Of a stretch of 64,000 nucleotides of DNA, positions 1 through 11,300 are shown piece after piece. A model generated the notes under the pieces. It was not told the DNA's origin. It was given only the letters and a program-made list of their open reading frames with translations, and searched no databases. How positions within the stretch are numbered: the stretch's first letter is position 1; every line of letters begins with the position of its first letter. A program made the translations under genes and the position numbers. The DNA is from Blasia pusilla (Eukaryota; Marchantiophyta; Marchantiopsida; Blasiales), in contig CM114273.1 in the NCBI GenBank assembly GCA_050084515.1, positions 35,278,001-35,342,000 of the forward strand, given 5' to 3'.

Positions 1-607
1 TTTCAATATTAATCTAGTAAAAATAATATTATGAGATAATACAAGGAGAAGTAGTAAATCAATATTGAATAGGATGATTCATAATATGATTTCCAACTAA
101 AGAAAACTTGAAAAATAATTTTGTTCATGTAGACATGGAAGATAATTTTTTTAAAATTAAGAACTTTTAAGGTTATAATATAATAAATACTAGTAAGAAA
201 TTAAGTATGCCCCTCCAACGGACCTTGAAAAAATGATAAAAATAAAAATAAAAATATTCAATTTTAAATAAATAAAAAATTATCTAAAATTTAAGAGTAA
301 ATTCAAAAGAGATCACAAAAATAGGATAAGAATTAATTATGTCTATGAGTTTTGGAATGTTTTTAAAATAATAATAAAAAATTGAAGGTTTTTTTCTAGT
401 AACAATTTTACTTTGCAACTAGAATTTATTACAATTTATTAGAAACTCTAATTGTTATTACAACTATAATTTATGCTTTTCAAAATTTTGAAGAAGATTT
501 ATTTTTTGGACACAATTCCATATTTTATTTTATAACTTCTTTCCAAAATATTAAATAAATAAAAAATTATGTCCATTATTAACTATGTAACTATGTGATC
601 TTTATGT
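1..607. other. AT-rich intergenic DNA, nothing recognised
   Basis: Very AT-rich sequence with many homopolymer A/T runs and stop codons in every frame. I see no coding potential, RNA gene or element end here. Confidence 0.6.
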
Positions 608-1315
608 GAAATTTGGGCCATTTGATCATCCAAGTGTGTGTAACATACTTGGAAATTTCCAATGAAAAATGTAGTTGTAACCAAGAGCCCAAACATTTGG
701 AAGTAGTTTTTGGACCATCGTGATTAAATCTTCTAACAAAATAAGGTCTTTCTATTTTTTATCTTGTTCAAGTATTTCATCATAAATTGAAATTTGGGAC
801 ACTAGTTCTTTGATGTGTATCAAAACTACATTTAAAGTTTCAAGAAATATGGAGTTGTTACCGAAAGCCCAAAAATATACAAGTGATTTTTGTACCCGTG
901 CATTTAAACTTTATAGCAAAATAGAGTCTTTCCATTTTCCATCTTATTCAAGTATTTCATTATGACCTGAAATTTCACAAACTTTATCCTTAACTTGTAT
1001 GTAGACGACCTGCAAAATTTCAAAGAAGATGGAGTTGTGGCCAAAAGCCGTAAAATATTTAAGTGGTTTTTGGACCCTCTTGATTAAACCTTCTAGAAAA
1101 ATAAGATTTGTTCATTTTCAATATTGTTCGAATATTTCATCTTCATTTGAAATTTAGGACCCTTAATCCTAAAAGTGTTTCGAAAATTATTGCAAAGTTT
1201 CAAGGAAAATGAAATTCTAATAAAAATCCCAGAAGTATTTAAGTGCTTTTTGGACCCTCCCAATTAGACTTTATGGAAAAATTGGATCTTTCCATTTTCC
1301 AAATTTTTCTCTCCT
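608..1315. repeat. Tandem repeat, four diverged units of about 180 bp
   Basis: The motif GAAATTTGGG or a close variant recurs at 608, 789, 969 and 1149, a spacing of 180-181 bases. A second anchor, TTTTTGGACC or TTTTTGTACC, recurs with the same spacing near 707, 887, 1067 and 1247. In between, each unit carries variants of 'GTTTCAAGAAATATGGAG', 'AAAGCCCAAAAATAT' and 'CTTTCCATTTTCCATCTT'. The units are clearly related but diverged by substitutions and small indels; homology fades near 1310. No ORF runs through the array. This is a short old satellite-like array; whether it belongs to a larger satellite family cannot be seen from this window. Confidence 0.85.
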
Positions 1316-2600
1316 CAAAAAAATATTTTTCAGTTTGAGCATCAATGCAAAACATTGTTTCATTATCAAGAATGTCACAAAAATGAAGGTCTACAAAATG
1401 AGGTTTTGTAATATCTTAGTAATTTTCAAATCGAGTGTTTTGGTCATTAAGTATATAGTTCGTTTCCCAAGAGGACTAAATTACCTCTTAACTATTCCAA
1501 TTGAACCAACCTCAAGAATTCTCTTTCTGATTCTCCAAGTACAAAGATCTTCATCTATGAGAAGTTATGGTCTCTCATCAAGTCTTCCCTTTGGAGTTAT
1601 CAAATACATCACAAACAATCTCTCCAGAGAGGATAATGCTTCTATCAAGCGAATACATCAGGTCGTCAATAAGGAAAACGAGATATTCTCATGATCTCAA
1701 GACTTCAAGAAAAGGATCTTCTACGGGCCATAACTTAATCCATCTTCGCAAGATGCGCTTTGTCTAACAAAGTGGGGTAACTAATCCAATAACTCTTCTA
1801 TTCCTCTCAACCCAACTACTCAAAGCAACATACTCTTGCATCTCCGATCAAATCAAGACCGTCACCTCCAAATGCACAACATAAAAATATAGAAACTTTG
1901 TTGCCTCATCAAGAGGTTGAGAGGTCCTTGAATGCACACATAGCTCCTCCTAGCTATGGTTGAGCCATTAGAACGTCCTCCACTAGAGGTAGTGGTCGAA
2001 ATGCTACCTATTACTTCCTACACTCACTTTTTATACTACTCCTACATCCTCCTCTTTCTCAAGATGTGAAAAGTCTCTAATCAACTTTCTACCCATTTTA
2101 TTCTCAGTGCCTAACTAGATCAATGACTCTCCTACTTCCAACTCCATGAGCTCTTCTTATCCGCCTCCCTAGCTGGTCCCTCCAAATCTTGCTTCTAATG
2201 ATTCAGGCGGTCACGCTGGGACCTCTACCTACTATAACGGATCTACTTCTCTAACTACTTGTCAACAAGCACGTGGCAGGTCTGCTTGCGAGCCTGCACT
2301 AGGCCTACGTGAGGCGTGTTTGCTAGCCCACGCTGCAAGTGCCAAGCGTGTCAAGTCACACCAGGCCTGCTTTCCATCCCACCAAGCCCGCAAGGGTGCC
2401 CGTATCCGGCTTGCATTAGGCACTTGTTGTGATCGCGGTCGATCTACAACTCGCACCATGGGCCGCGCACCCTTGATCCCAACCTGCACCTATTCCTATG
2501 GTTGGAACCTATGCGGGCGACTCGAGCGCCAGATAAAACACGAGAAAGGTTGTACAGAAACGGACAAGTCCGTCCATGGGATGGACATGCTTAGCTTGCA
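1316..2600. other. Intergenic, nothing recognised
   Basis: Moderately AT-rich DNA turning GC-rich after about 2200. Only short reading frames without recognisable domains occur, and several overlap on both strands, which is typical of chance ORFs. Confidence 0.5.
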
Positions 2601-2610
2601 TCGGGGCCCA

Positions 2611-2860
2611 CCCAAGAGCCCGCCGCGTAGACCCAGGCTGACAGAGCCCGTATCCGTGGGCTCGTGGCAAGCCCGCATGGTGGGCTCAGGCCTACGCATG
2701 GACCGCCCTCAGCTCGCCATGCAGGTCGGGAGTGGGCCTTGAGCCCGCCACTTAGGGTACGCGTGGGCCTTGCAAAATGTCGGGGCCGTGAGCCTGCCTT
2801 GCGGGCTTGCCGCAGGTTGCATAAGGTTGGGCTCTGTCAGCCTAGGGCTAGACGGCGGGT
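2611..2860. repeat. GC-rich imperfect foldback (inverted repeat)
   Basis: The left arm (about 2611-2707) is partly complementary to the right arm (about 2760-2860). The clearest block is AGGCTGACAGAGCCC at 2635-2649, whose exact reverse complement lies at 2829-2843. A second block (2667-2687) pairs imperfectly with 2790-2810. The arms surround a spacer of roughly 50-60 bases. The local GC content is far above the AT-rich flanks. It could be a foldback or MITE-like element or an inverted duplication; no target-site duplication was found. Confidence 0.6.
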
Positions 2861-5800
2861 TCGTGTGCGGGCCGTAGGTTCCCAAGCCCACACAGACATA
2901 TCCGTCCATAAGACGAACATAAGTTTGCTGACATGGACATGTCTACGGACATGGAATTTTCCGTACGCAACCCTTAACCCGTGCTGGCGATCAGTTTGGC
3001 ATGTCCGTGGACATGTGAATCCTTGTTGGAGTTGAGGGTATCCTTGTGGTGTATCCGAAGAGGTTGAACTTTGGTCTTCATAGGTCTATACTAAATTGCT
3101 AAGAATGAGAAGGATATCACTTTGATTTGGGCTGATTTAGAGTTTTTTTAGGAACTTGCTATTTTAAGTAAGATATATATTTTTTGCATGTTCCTTCTAT
3201 TTCTGGGAAGTGATATTTAACGTGGTATTATAGATTAGGGTAGATGAGATAATATGTGAGCATGGGTTTCCGAGGAGAGAGAGTGGGGAGTGAGAAAGGA
3301 CCTAGAGAGCTATTTGTTGAGCCTTGTTCCATGAGTTAGCATAGTAAAACTCGTCCTTATCTTGTGTGTGGCTCAAATCTCTTATCATGAGAGTGGGTTT
3401 GGCTTGACAATATGAGCTCATAGTGGATGTTTTTTTGATGCATGCACTAATCATTGGCGATTTAAACTACCCATGATTAAGATAAAAGTATGAATAATGA
3501 CTCAATAACTAACCCCCAAAACTATGAATTGACCTCTTAAATCAACTTTGAATGATCCAATTGGTTGAGAGATCAAACGATCGTATGGGTTGAGAGGTCA
3601 AGCAATCTTATTGGCGGAGAGGGCCAAGTATCAAACCAGTATGCAACCCTGGTTTTGAGTTTTATAACATCGTATGTTTGGAAGTTCGGAGAACACTAAT
3701 AGAGTCGGGAGTAACACAAGGAGAGGAAGGCTTGGAATAACAAGAGTGAGTAATAACAGTCTATTCTATTCCGTGTTCATGAGAGCATTAACACTATCAC
3801 GGTGGAATAATTGGGAAAGTTCATATCTATATGACCATTAAAAAATTCACATCCGAGGGTTGAGAACCTTGCAAAATAACTTGTATTCTGCAACCTCTAC
3901 ACTCGAGGATCGCCTATTGTAGGAGTCATAAAGAAGAGGTGTTTGATAATTAAGAGGACACTCTCCAATAATAGAATAGATAATTTGTTTAAAGCATGCT
4001 TGGTAATTTTTCAACTTTTGTATATTAGGGATTTTTTATATATATATGATCGTTTGTATATGTGGAATCCATGATTGAATATGGTGTCTTTTGTTTAAAA
4101 ATGCATGAATGGTGATAATAACGATATGTACGATATCCTTCCCATGCATAACAAGAGCAATTTTTTTACAATTCAAAAAATTATAAAATAAATAACAAAC
4201 ATAGATTTAAAAAATAATTTATAGAAAAAAATTAGTTTAAATGAAAAATAAAATAATATTGGAAATTATTGTTGGTTGTTGTTGGTTATTGAAAAAAAAG
4301 GACCCCTTAGAAAATTCTACGTGCTCTTCTATCACCCTTGGGTTTCTAATTTAAAGCCCCCTCCCTTGGTCACTCTATATATAAAGTGTATCGTCTAAAA
4401 GTTAGAGTCTACGTCGAACTATAAATAAATAAATATGGCATTAATCTGAACGAAATAAAAATAAAAATTGGATGCTTTAAATTTGGACCATAAACTTGTC
4501 CACGCACATACATAATATTATATTTCAAATTTTTGTAAAGAAAAAATTATAGATAATTATTATAAAATTCCCTTTCATTTTACAAATTCTTCTCCTCCTA
4601 TACTCGACACGTTCAATCAACAAGACTATTAGTCTTATGAAGCAATGAGATTGATGCATGCATGATTTTCAAAATTTTAAAAATTTATGATCCTTCTTTC
4701 CTCCCTCCTTTAATTTAACGGTCTCTTTTAACCAAACTCCCTCTCTTTAAATGACACGTGTCACCACAAGATAAACCTCATGTGCCAAATGATGAGGATC
4801 TATGTAACTAAAAGAGTATGGTCTAATCCATATTCTTTTAATTATATAGATATCAAACTTATAAATTTGAAAATTTATTTTTCATGTAAATTTTTTTAAT
4901 CTATTTAAATATTTTCGATTTTGAAATTTCTAGAATTTTACACATGTTTTAATGATTATTTCCTCCCCAACCCTTTCAATTAAAAAATAGCAAACCCAAT
5001 AAAAATGCGTTCAAATGCCAAGTGTCGCAACGTGAAGAGGTGTCTAAAATATAGACATTCCAACCGGTTTTTTAAACACCATATCTATTCAGGTGCGAAA
5101 ATGCTCACGACTCCTCGTGATTCCGCGGCGCCGCACCTGTACCTGTACACGTTCCCCCGTTCCTTCTTACTTTTTACCAAGTCTATTTCCCCCTTCCTAA
5201 CCATGTACTAGGTCTTACTGTGTTACTCACGTTTTTCCCGGAGGGATGGGCTCCGTGAATTCGTGTCATGGAGGTACGCCTCGGCATCTCACCTCTCCAT
5301 CACGTGACTTACGTCAGAGTCCGTAGTCCTGCTGTCAACGACGTTATAAACCCGGCTCCCCAGTGCTTCCCCGAATCCCACTAGCTCATGTCGTTGCAGT
5401 CAACACGGCAGTGACGGACCGACGGTAATTGCAGTTGAGCTATCGGTCCGATGGGCTCAGCACCAAGAATCTGGTTTTTGAACCTGTTAGCTATTAAGGC
5501 CGCAGGGATTCGGCGGCAAGCGACTGCTGCGACTGACCCCACTCACCCCGATTCCCTTGGTCAGCGCCGGGAATTCTCCGTTCGTAGCCCGGGGACCGGA
5601 CGGACGTTATGAAGAAGCCTGTCTTATCCCGAATCGGATTTCGGAGCACGTGATTCAGCGCTGTTGCCGGCGACGGTGCACGATCGTGATTGTGCGAATA
5701 TCTAATTATATATATTTTTTAATTACAAAAAATCCCTATTCGCGGATTTTAGAACTACATGAGAATATTCCGCATGCCGTTGCCGTATAGAATGTCCGCG

Positions 5801-7500
5801 AGTTTTCCCGACGTGCGCTATTGGCAACTTCGGGGGAGCGGCGCACAACCGTTACAGGGGTACTGACGAGGACGTGGCTGATACAGTAGACCGGCGCAAT
5901 AGGCACGTTTAAAATGTTGCGGATAAATTTAGGAGTTTGGATTTTAAACTCAAACGTGATCGTTAAGGCCCCCCATCTTAGGACCAAAGAGAACTTTGAA
6001 GATACCATCCCACCTACTGGGCTACAAGGCAGGTCATTTCTTGGTGTTGGTATCCCGTCTGCACAAGCACTCTTCTTGTCTTTTGGGTGCATGGGGGACT
6101 TTAGGGGTTTTTAAGGAGGGGGAGGATAATGAATTGTTTTGCAAGTAGTTCGTCTAGTCTTTTCCCATAAGCCAACATCAATTTTAGGCTCAATTGCTTC
6201 ATATCTTCTTCAAGTATGAACTTTGAGTTTTTCTTTCTTTTCTATTGGTATTTTCTGATTTTTCGGGGATTTCAATCTCCACTTCTCATGAATGTGCTCA
6301 TACATTCTTAAGCGAAATTTCACACATTACAATTACAATGGGATTCAAGGGTTCTTCATGGTTTTCTCCATCTTTTTCTATATATTGGGTGCTCATTACA
6401 ACCTCCTATCTTCATATTAATTATCAGCGGAGGGATTTCACTTTCCATCTTCTCGCTCATATGGCTTTACACTCCTTCCTTCTGTTGCAATCTCTTCATC
6501 TGGTTTCCCTCATTGTCACATATCTTACGATTTTCTTGATGATATTCATACACCCATTGCACTCTCTACATTTTGTCCCTTTCCTTCTCTTCTCCCTTCT
6601 ATATCTCTTCCCACTCATCATAATCTCCACCCATTACTAGACTCTTAATATCTCGCCATCATTACATATCTCATTTGAATCCTTCCTTCCAACTCTTTTA
6701 TTTTGTACCCTTATCCCTCTTCTTCCTCCTCCTCCTTCCCCAACTTACTCACATCTATATCTTCGTCAATTATTATCTCATTCATCTCACGCCTGTTTCC
6801 CTTGTAAGCCTTCTCCCTCTACATTTGTGCCTAAAATTTGCATGATATTTGTGGTAAGGAGTTTATTCCTACGGGAATCAAAATACATGAGCGGTATTAT
6901 CGATCCATGCATGCAACTGGATCCCTAATCCAATCTCCCTTCCAACTAAGATTCTTACAACAATTGCTTGGACATAGTCACATAGCTAAGCCAAATTGAT
7001 CTTCTTCATGGTTTCCATCTACATTGCAATTATATGAGACTTCATTCACACATATTCCGCTTGCTCTTTGTCCCGCCATCCAATAAGCATTCCTTTTCCC
7101 ATATTACTTTTTCACAATTTCTTTTTAGTTCTCCTTCCAAGGAGGGGTGTGACAAGTCATTGCGAAACCTCCTTATATATTCAACGTTTTATGTCTTGGA
7201 CTTAGAAGAATCTCCATAACTAGCATATAGTGTGGGTAGAGGCCTTAGTAGCGCCTAATCCCATTTGAAAAGTATGAACTTATTATGTTCAAACACTTTC
7301 TTATTTAGGAAACTCCACTTTTCGAGTGTAGAAGCACTAAAAGAACATATAACCCCCTTCTCCTCCCTTTATAAATGCATGCTCCTGAAATGTTAGCGTG
7401 GAAAAAATAACAGTGGTAAACTCCGAAGCACCTTACCCGTACTTTTAATAGGCGGATGCTAACATAAAGCATTCAAATTTATTTTCTCATAAAAAAATAG
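2861..7500. other. Intergenic, no gene recognised
   Basis: AT-rich DNA broken by a slightly GC-richer stretch at about 5090-6100 and a C/T-rich plus strand at about 6240-7200. Reading frames are short, begin mostly at non-ATG codons and lack recognisable domains. I see no convincing exon pair, LTR or terminal repeat. Decayed retroelement sequence is possible but cannot be shown by eye. Confidence 0.5.
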
Positions 7501-7559
7501 AATAAATAAAAGCATTATTTAAACAGCGCGTCAACTAAAAGAACGGAATGAAGAATATT

Positions 7560-8517
7560 ATTAAAAAAGCACGTGCGTGAAGTTAATGCGACGCAGGTTT
7601 GACCACACTGCACTCCAGACTCCAGAGTCCCGTAGGTCCCAATGTCCCAATCGCCGAAGCCACGGACGGCGCCGGGACTGCCGAAGGTTCCGCCGCAATG
7701 GTACTCGCGGGACCGCGGCACCGGAAATTCCGCTTGGAAATGAGTTCAACGTGCCTTTTGCGAAAGATTGCGCGGGATATGGAGACGTGGCGAGCGAGCG
7801 ACCTGAGTTTTGCGCAATCACTAATCAATTCGACTGCGAGGCGAGTCCGAGCTCTATCTGCTAGTCACCATATGTAAGGCGTGTGAATCGTGGCTGCTCC
7901 GCCCGCGCTCGCTGATTGAAGGGTGCTTCAGCGGTGTTCGTTTGAGGAGTTTGGGAGCGCGGCAGACCCGAATTCCGCTCATGTGTTCTGAGGAGCAGTG
8001 AGGACATTCGGGAGCAGGTCCTCGACGATTTGCGGTTGCCTCCGCGGATGTCGGCTGCATTGCGGGTCCGTGGACGTGGGAGAGGGGGGATCTCGGGATC
8101 TGCGCAATTCGGAGCCGGATCATGGCTACGGTGATCGCTGGAGATGTCGCGCAAGGTTTCGCTGGATGTGAAAATCGCAACGGAGGTTTAGCAGGTCGGT
8201 CCGTTTCCGGACGCGCGCTTCCACTCCCCCTCCCTCTCTCTCTCTCGCTCTGACCGAAATTCTCGTCTTCCCCACCCTCTCCCCAATATTTCACGCCACA
8301 GCGTGAAGAAATCCGCCCATTGCTGCCTTTTTACGCGTGTGCGTGATGTGCCCGTCTTCGTCCTTCTCTACCTTCGGATTGACAGCTTTCTCGATCTCTT
8401 CCGTAACGGCGACGTCTCACTTAGCTTCAAAGGCTCGAATGCTAACCGTTGGACGCGCTGTGATTCTCTCGACAGATCGGTAACCCGCAGTTCCGCTCAC
8501 TCGCTGTAGCAGTCGCG
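7560..8517 (+). promoter_or_regulatory. GC-rich 5' flank and leader of the F-box gene
   Basis: Base composition rises sharply near 7560 and stays GC-rich up to the start codon at 8518. A pyrimidine-rich tract (CCCTCCCTCTCTCTCTCTCG, about 8228-8250) and a CCAAT box (8283) lie here; such CT-rich tracts are common near plant transcription starts. No clear TATA box was seen. Several overlapping frames on both strands are open because of the high GC content and are not supported as genes. Confidence 0.4.
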
Positions 8518-9924
8518 ATGGGGGATGAAGAGGAAGTGAAGGGGAATGCAGCAGCCGCAGGAGGAGGAGCGAAGCGAGCTCGATTAGAAACAGGGACCGT
8601 GACGGAGGAGGATGCGGACGCTCAATTGTGGAGCATGCTGGAGGAAGAGCTGCAGGAGAAGATCATCGCGAGGTTGCCTCTCACGCTCCTCTATCAGACG
8701 CTGGCGACCAGCAAGGCTTGGTCACAGAAGATCAAGAGCCGAGCGTTTCAAAGCGAAGTCAGCAGCGCATCCGAAGTGTCCAAGAGTTGGCCATCTCTGT
8801 GTCCGCTGCACGTGGGCAGCAAGGGGCTGATCGGCTACGACCACTCATCCAAGCAGTGGCAGAAGCTCTTCTCCCTGGAGCACATCCTTGCCGGCGCGGA
8901 CGCTCCTGCGCTGGAGCTCTGCAGCGGCGTCGGGCCTCTGATCTGCTACGCGCGAAGGCAGGACAGCGCTCCGAAAAAGAGCGTGAGCTGGGTGAAAGCA
9001 TGGGGGGCCAAAGACGGCGGCGGCGCCGCGAATGCGAATCAGATGGCTCTTTTCAGGCGGAAAACCCACCAGACGCGCAATTTGGGATCTTCCCCGTCCC
9101 TGATTCAGCAAAACTTCGACATTTTAGTGACGAACGTCGTCACCAAGAGCTGGAAGATCCTGCCGCCCCGTCCCAACATGCACCGTCCTCACATCATGCA
9201 CATGCTGAGAAGCGAGTCCGATGGGTACCAAGTGATCCTGCTCACGCGACTGGACGACGCCAGTAAAGGGTGCCACGAAACCTCAGTCTGCGCACAGAGC
9301 TACGACTCCGCGACGGACAGCTGGACGGAGGACCACTCCACCACGTCGTACTTCCGGCTCAGGAACTCGCTGTACGCCTACTTCCAGAAGAAGATCCACA
9401 TCGTGTGTTTGGACCATTGCAAAGTCTACGATCTGGAGCGCAAGAGCTGGACGGACATTCCGTCGCCCTGCTTCAAGGGAGTTCAGGACCCTGGCCTCTC
9501 GCTGGGCCTGGGCCAAGTGCACGCGGGAGTGGTGGTGTGCGACTCCAGCGTGATGCTGGTGATGGCGTGGAATGGCTTGTACAGCCCCAGCCTCAAGGGC
9601 CATGCGAAGGAGAAGCCCACGATGTTCGTGTCCAGGTTCGACCCAGAGCTGCAGGAGTTCACCGAAGTGGCCAGAGGCCCTCCTGCGGCGATGAGCGGAG
9701 CGGCCGAAGCATACGTGGATACGGTGGCGGGGAACGGTGATGTCATCTACTTCGGCAGCAGATACGTGCCCAGCAGTCCGGTCATCACCTTCGACGTTGG
9801 CTCGCAAGAGTGGAGCTCCTTCACTTCTGCTATGAAGAAACCCGCCTTCCACGATTCTCTGGACAATTTCCAGTGGGCTAGCTTCACTTTTCAGCCGAGC
9901 TTGGCTCCGTTCGTGGACATCTAG
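8518..9924 (+). CDS. F-box protein with kelch-like C-terminal region
   Basis: A single uninterrupted frame encodes 468 residues. An acidic/Ala-Gly-rich N-terminus with a basic patch (AKRAR, residues 18-22) is followed by an F-box at about residues 38-80 (LEEELQEKIIARLPL, then the typical LATSKAWSQKIKS). In plants this motif binds the SKP1-like subunit of SCF ubiquitin ligases. The remainder resembles the divergent kelch/F-box-associated region of plant F-box proteins: repeated 'Y/F-D-x-x-x-x-x-W/F' blades such as SYDSATDSWTE, VYDLERKSWTDIP and FDPELQEFTEV. The substrate is unknown. The start ATG at 8518 is the first in frame with the F-box. The coding sequence is markedly GC-rich, unlike its AT-rich surroundings. 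An open frame on the opposite strand (9283-10017) is a by-product of this composition. The F-box call is strong; the precise subfamily is not determined. Confidence 0.9.
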   Translation: MGDEEEVKGNAAAAGGGAKRARLETGTVTEEDADAQLWSMLEEELQEKIIARLPLTLLYQTLATSKAWSQKIKSRAFQSEVSSASEVSKSWPSLCPLHVGSKGLIGYDHSSKQWQKLFSLEHILAGADAPALELCSGVGPLICYARRQDSAPKKSVSWVKAWGAKDGGGAANANQMALFRRKTHQTRNLGSSPSLIQQNFDILVTNVVTKSWKILPPRPNMHRPHIMHMLRSESDGYQVILLTRLDDASKGCHETSVCAQSYDSATDSWTEDHSTTSYFRLRNSLYAYFQKKIHIVCLDHCKVYDLERKSWTDIPSPCFKGVQDPGLSLGLGQVHAGVVVCDSSVMLVMAWNGLYSPSLKGHAKEKPTMFVSRFDPELQEFTEVARGPPAAMSGAAEAYVDTVAGNGDVIYFGSRYVPSSPVITFDVGSQEWSSFTSAMKKPAFHDSLDNFQWASFTFQPSLAPFVDI

Positions 9925-10850
9925 GCTCCCTCCCATCTCTCGAATCCGAGACACCACGCACGCGAAGAAACCCGGCTTTTCCATGATTCTCTCCCTCCGC
10001 GGGGCTACTCTCGCCATTCGTGGACGTTCAGCCGGCCCATCTTCGATCTCGCTCCGACAGACAGGATCCCAAGACCCGTGGAGATCTCGAATACATGGTC
10101 TCGCGTGGCTTCGAAGCCATCACCGTCTCAAGGGCCGAGACTATCGCTTCCACAGGTCGACACTCGTCGACCTTCCGCTCACTCTATCAGATGGCAGGGC
10201 GGAATCGCGATCTTCCAGGCCTGTCTGCCTAAGTAAGCGTGCCGATTGTGCCACCATTTCCTGCCACCGGGACGTGGAATCAGCCAGCCTAGTCTGCTCG
10301 GGAACTGCAACTCCCCCATTCTCTCTCACCGTAGTCGTCTACTCGCGCTCCAATGCGATGCACTCGAAATCCCCACCGGTCGTCGTCGCTCGCGTGTAGA
10401 CGAACACGAGGATCGATGGAATGAATGCTCGAGGGTCGGTATTCTCGAATTTCTCGGGGCTTTGATCTCCCTCACTTCCCATCTCATCTCGGTTTGTGCT
10501 GCGTGAGACATGCATCTTCTCATACATACCCGAAGGAACCCGGGCGGTGGGAAATTTAAATGGGGATGATTGCAATGGCGGGGATAAGAATGATGATTGC
10601 TGTGGGCACAACTCTCGGTGATTTCGATGCGATTTGTAGTGGGCGGCTGTCCCTTTTCTTTTTTCCAAGTTTACGCTAAAAGTCAGCGTGCGCAGCGAAT
10701 CTTTCCCGATCTTTTAGTTTTTTAAAGTTTTGTGAAATTTCCGAGGAAAGTAGAATTACGAGCTCAGGGCTGAGAGTGGGAACGTGCGATGTTTGTGGGC
10801 GTGAAGTTTCGTCTTTTCTAATACAAAATAAATTTGTATTGTTCAGAGAT
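9925..10850 (+). other. Probable 3' UTR of the F-box gene with poly(A) signal
   Basis: GC content decays gradually after the stop codon. A canonical AATAAA lies at 10827-10832, inside a small AATACAAA/TTTGTATT inverted pair, about 900 bases after the stop. This would make a long 3' UTR; an earlier, less canonical poly(A) site is equally possible. Confidence 0.35.
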
Positions 10851-11240
10851 CTTGTTTCGTATTTGTTTTTTTAAGATTATTTCATTCCGATCTTTTCATG
10901 TCACAAATTCACGAAGCGGCCTATTTATTGTATATCAAAATTTGAATATTTTAATCTTCAAACCGTGTCATGTTTAGCTCTTTCACTAGTAGGAACGAAG
11001 AGACTAATCATGTATTTGCTTGCCATGTACTAATCATGTTACACACAATCTTTTTTCCCTTCTCACTTGTTAAATAAAAAGAGATGTTTGCAAATCAAGA
11101 AGACACTCTCCAATCAACCCTAAATTATAATTTAGCTAATTTATTCCATGGAAAATATTATTATTAGGAATTCTTATATTATCTTAGAACTTCTTTGTGA
11201 ACTACATTGCGAGTACAATAGACCTCTTTACTTGAATGTC
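10851..11240. other. AT-rich spacer
   Basis: AT-rich sequence between the F-box 3' flank and the Helitron remnant; nothing recognised. Confidence 0.5.
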
Positions 11241-11241
11241 C

Positions 11242-11300
11242 TTCACTTCCAAGTGAAACATTGTCTAGAGTAGGTCATAAAAAACCTACTCTAGACAATG
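11242..11300. repeat. Two adjacent perfect hairpins at the Helitron 3' break
   Basis: TTCACTT-CC-AAGTGAA occupies 11242-11257. Next to it CATTGTCTAGAGTAGGT (11259-11275) is followed after 8 bases by its exact reverse complement (11284-11300). On the minus strand the second arm is the coding sequence for ALSRVG of the helicase C-terminus, so this hairpin is an inverted duplication of helicase coding sequence at the point where the helicase frame ends. It could be a rearrangement scar or part of a decayed Helitron 3' end. Confidence 0.8.

Noticed and set aside
608-1315. CRISPR-like array
   Set aside because: The periodic units are related along their whole length with no unique spacers, and the DNA is eukaryotic; it is an ordinary tandem repeat.
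2262-3035. Cluster of overlapping frames in the GC-rich 2.3-3.0 kb region
   Set aside because: Frames overlap on both strands and follow the inverted repeat; composition explains their openness.
7854-8294. 146-codon minus-strand frame upstream of the F-box gene
   Set aside because: Overlaps the leader and promoter region of the plus-strand gene, is one of several overlapping frames and has no recognisable domain.
9283-10017. 244-codon frame on the minus strand opposite the F-box gene
   Set aside because: It lies almost wholly antisense to a convincing F-box coding sequence, in high-GC DNA where antisense frames stay open. It shows His/Arg/Val-rich composition without a domain.
11242-11300. 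Rho-independent terminator
   Set aside because: The hairpins lack a following T-run on the relevant strand and the host is a plant nuclear genome, where such terminators do not operate.
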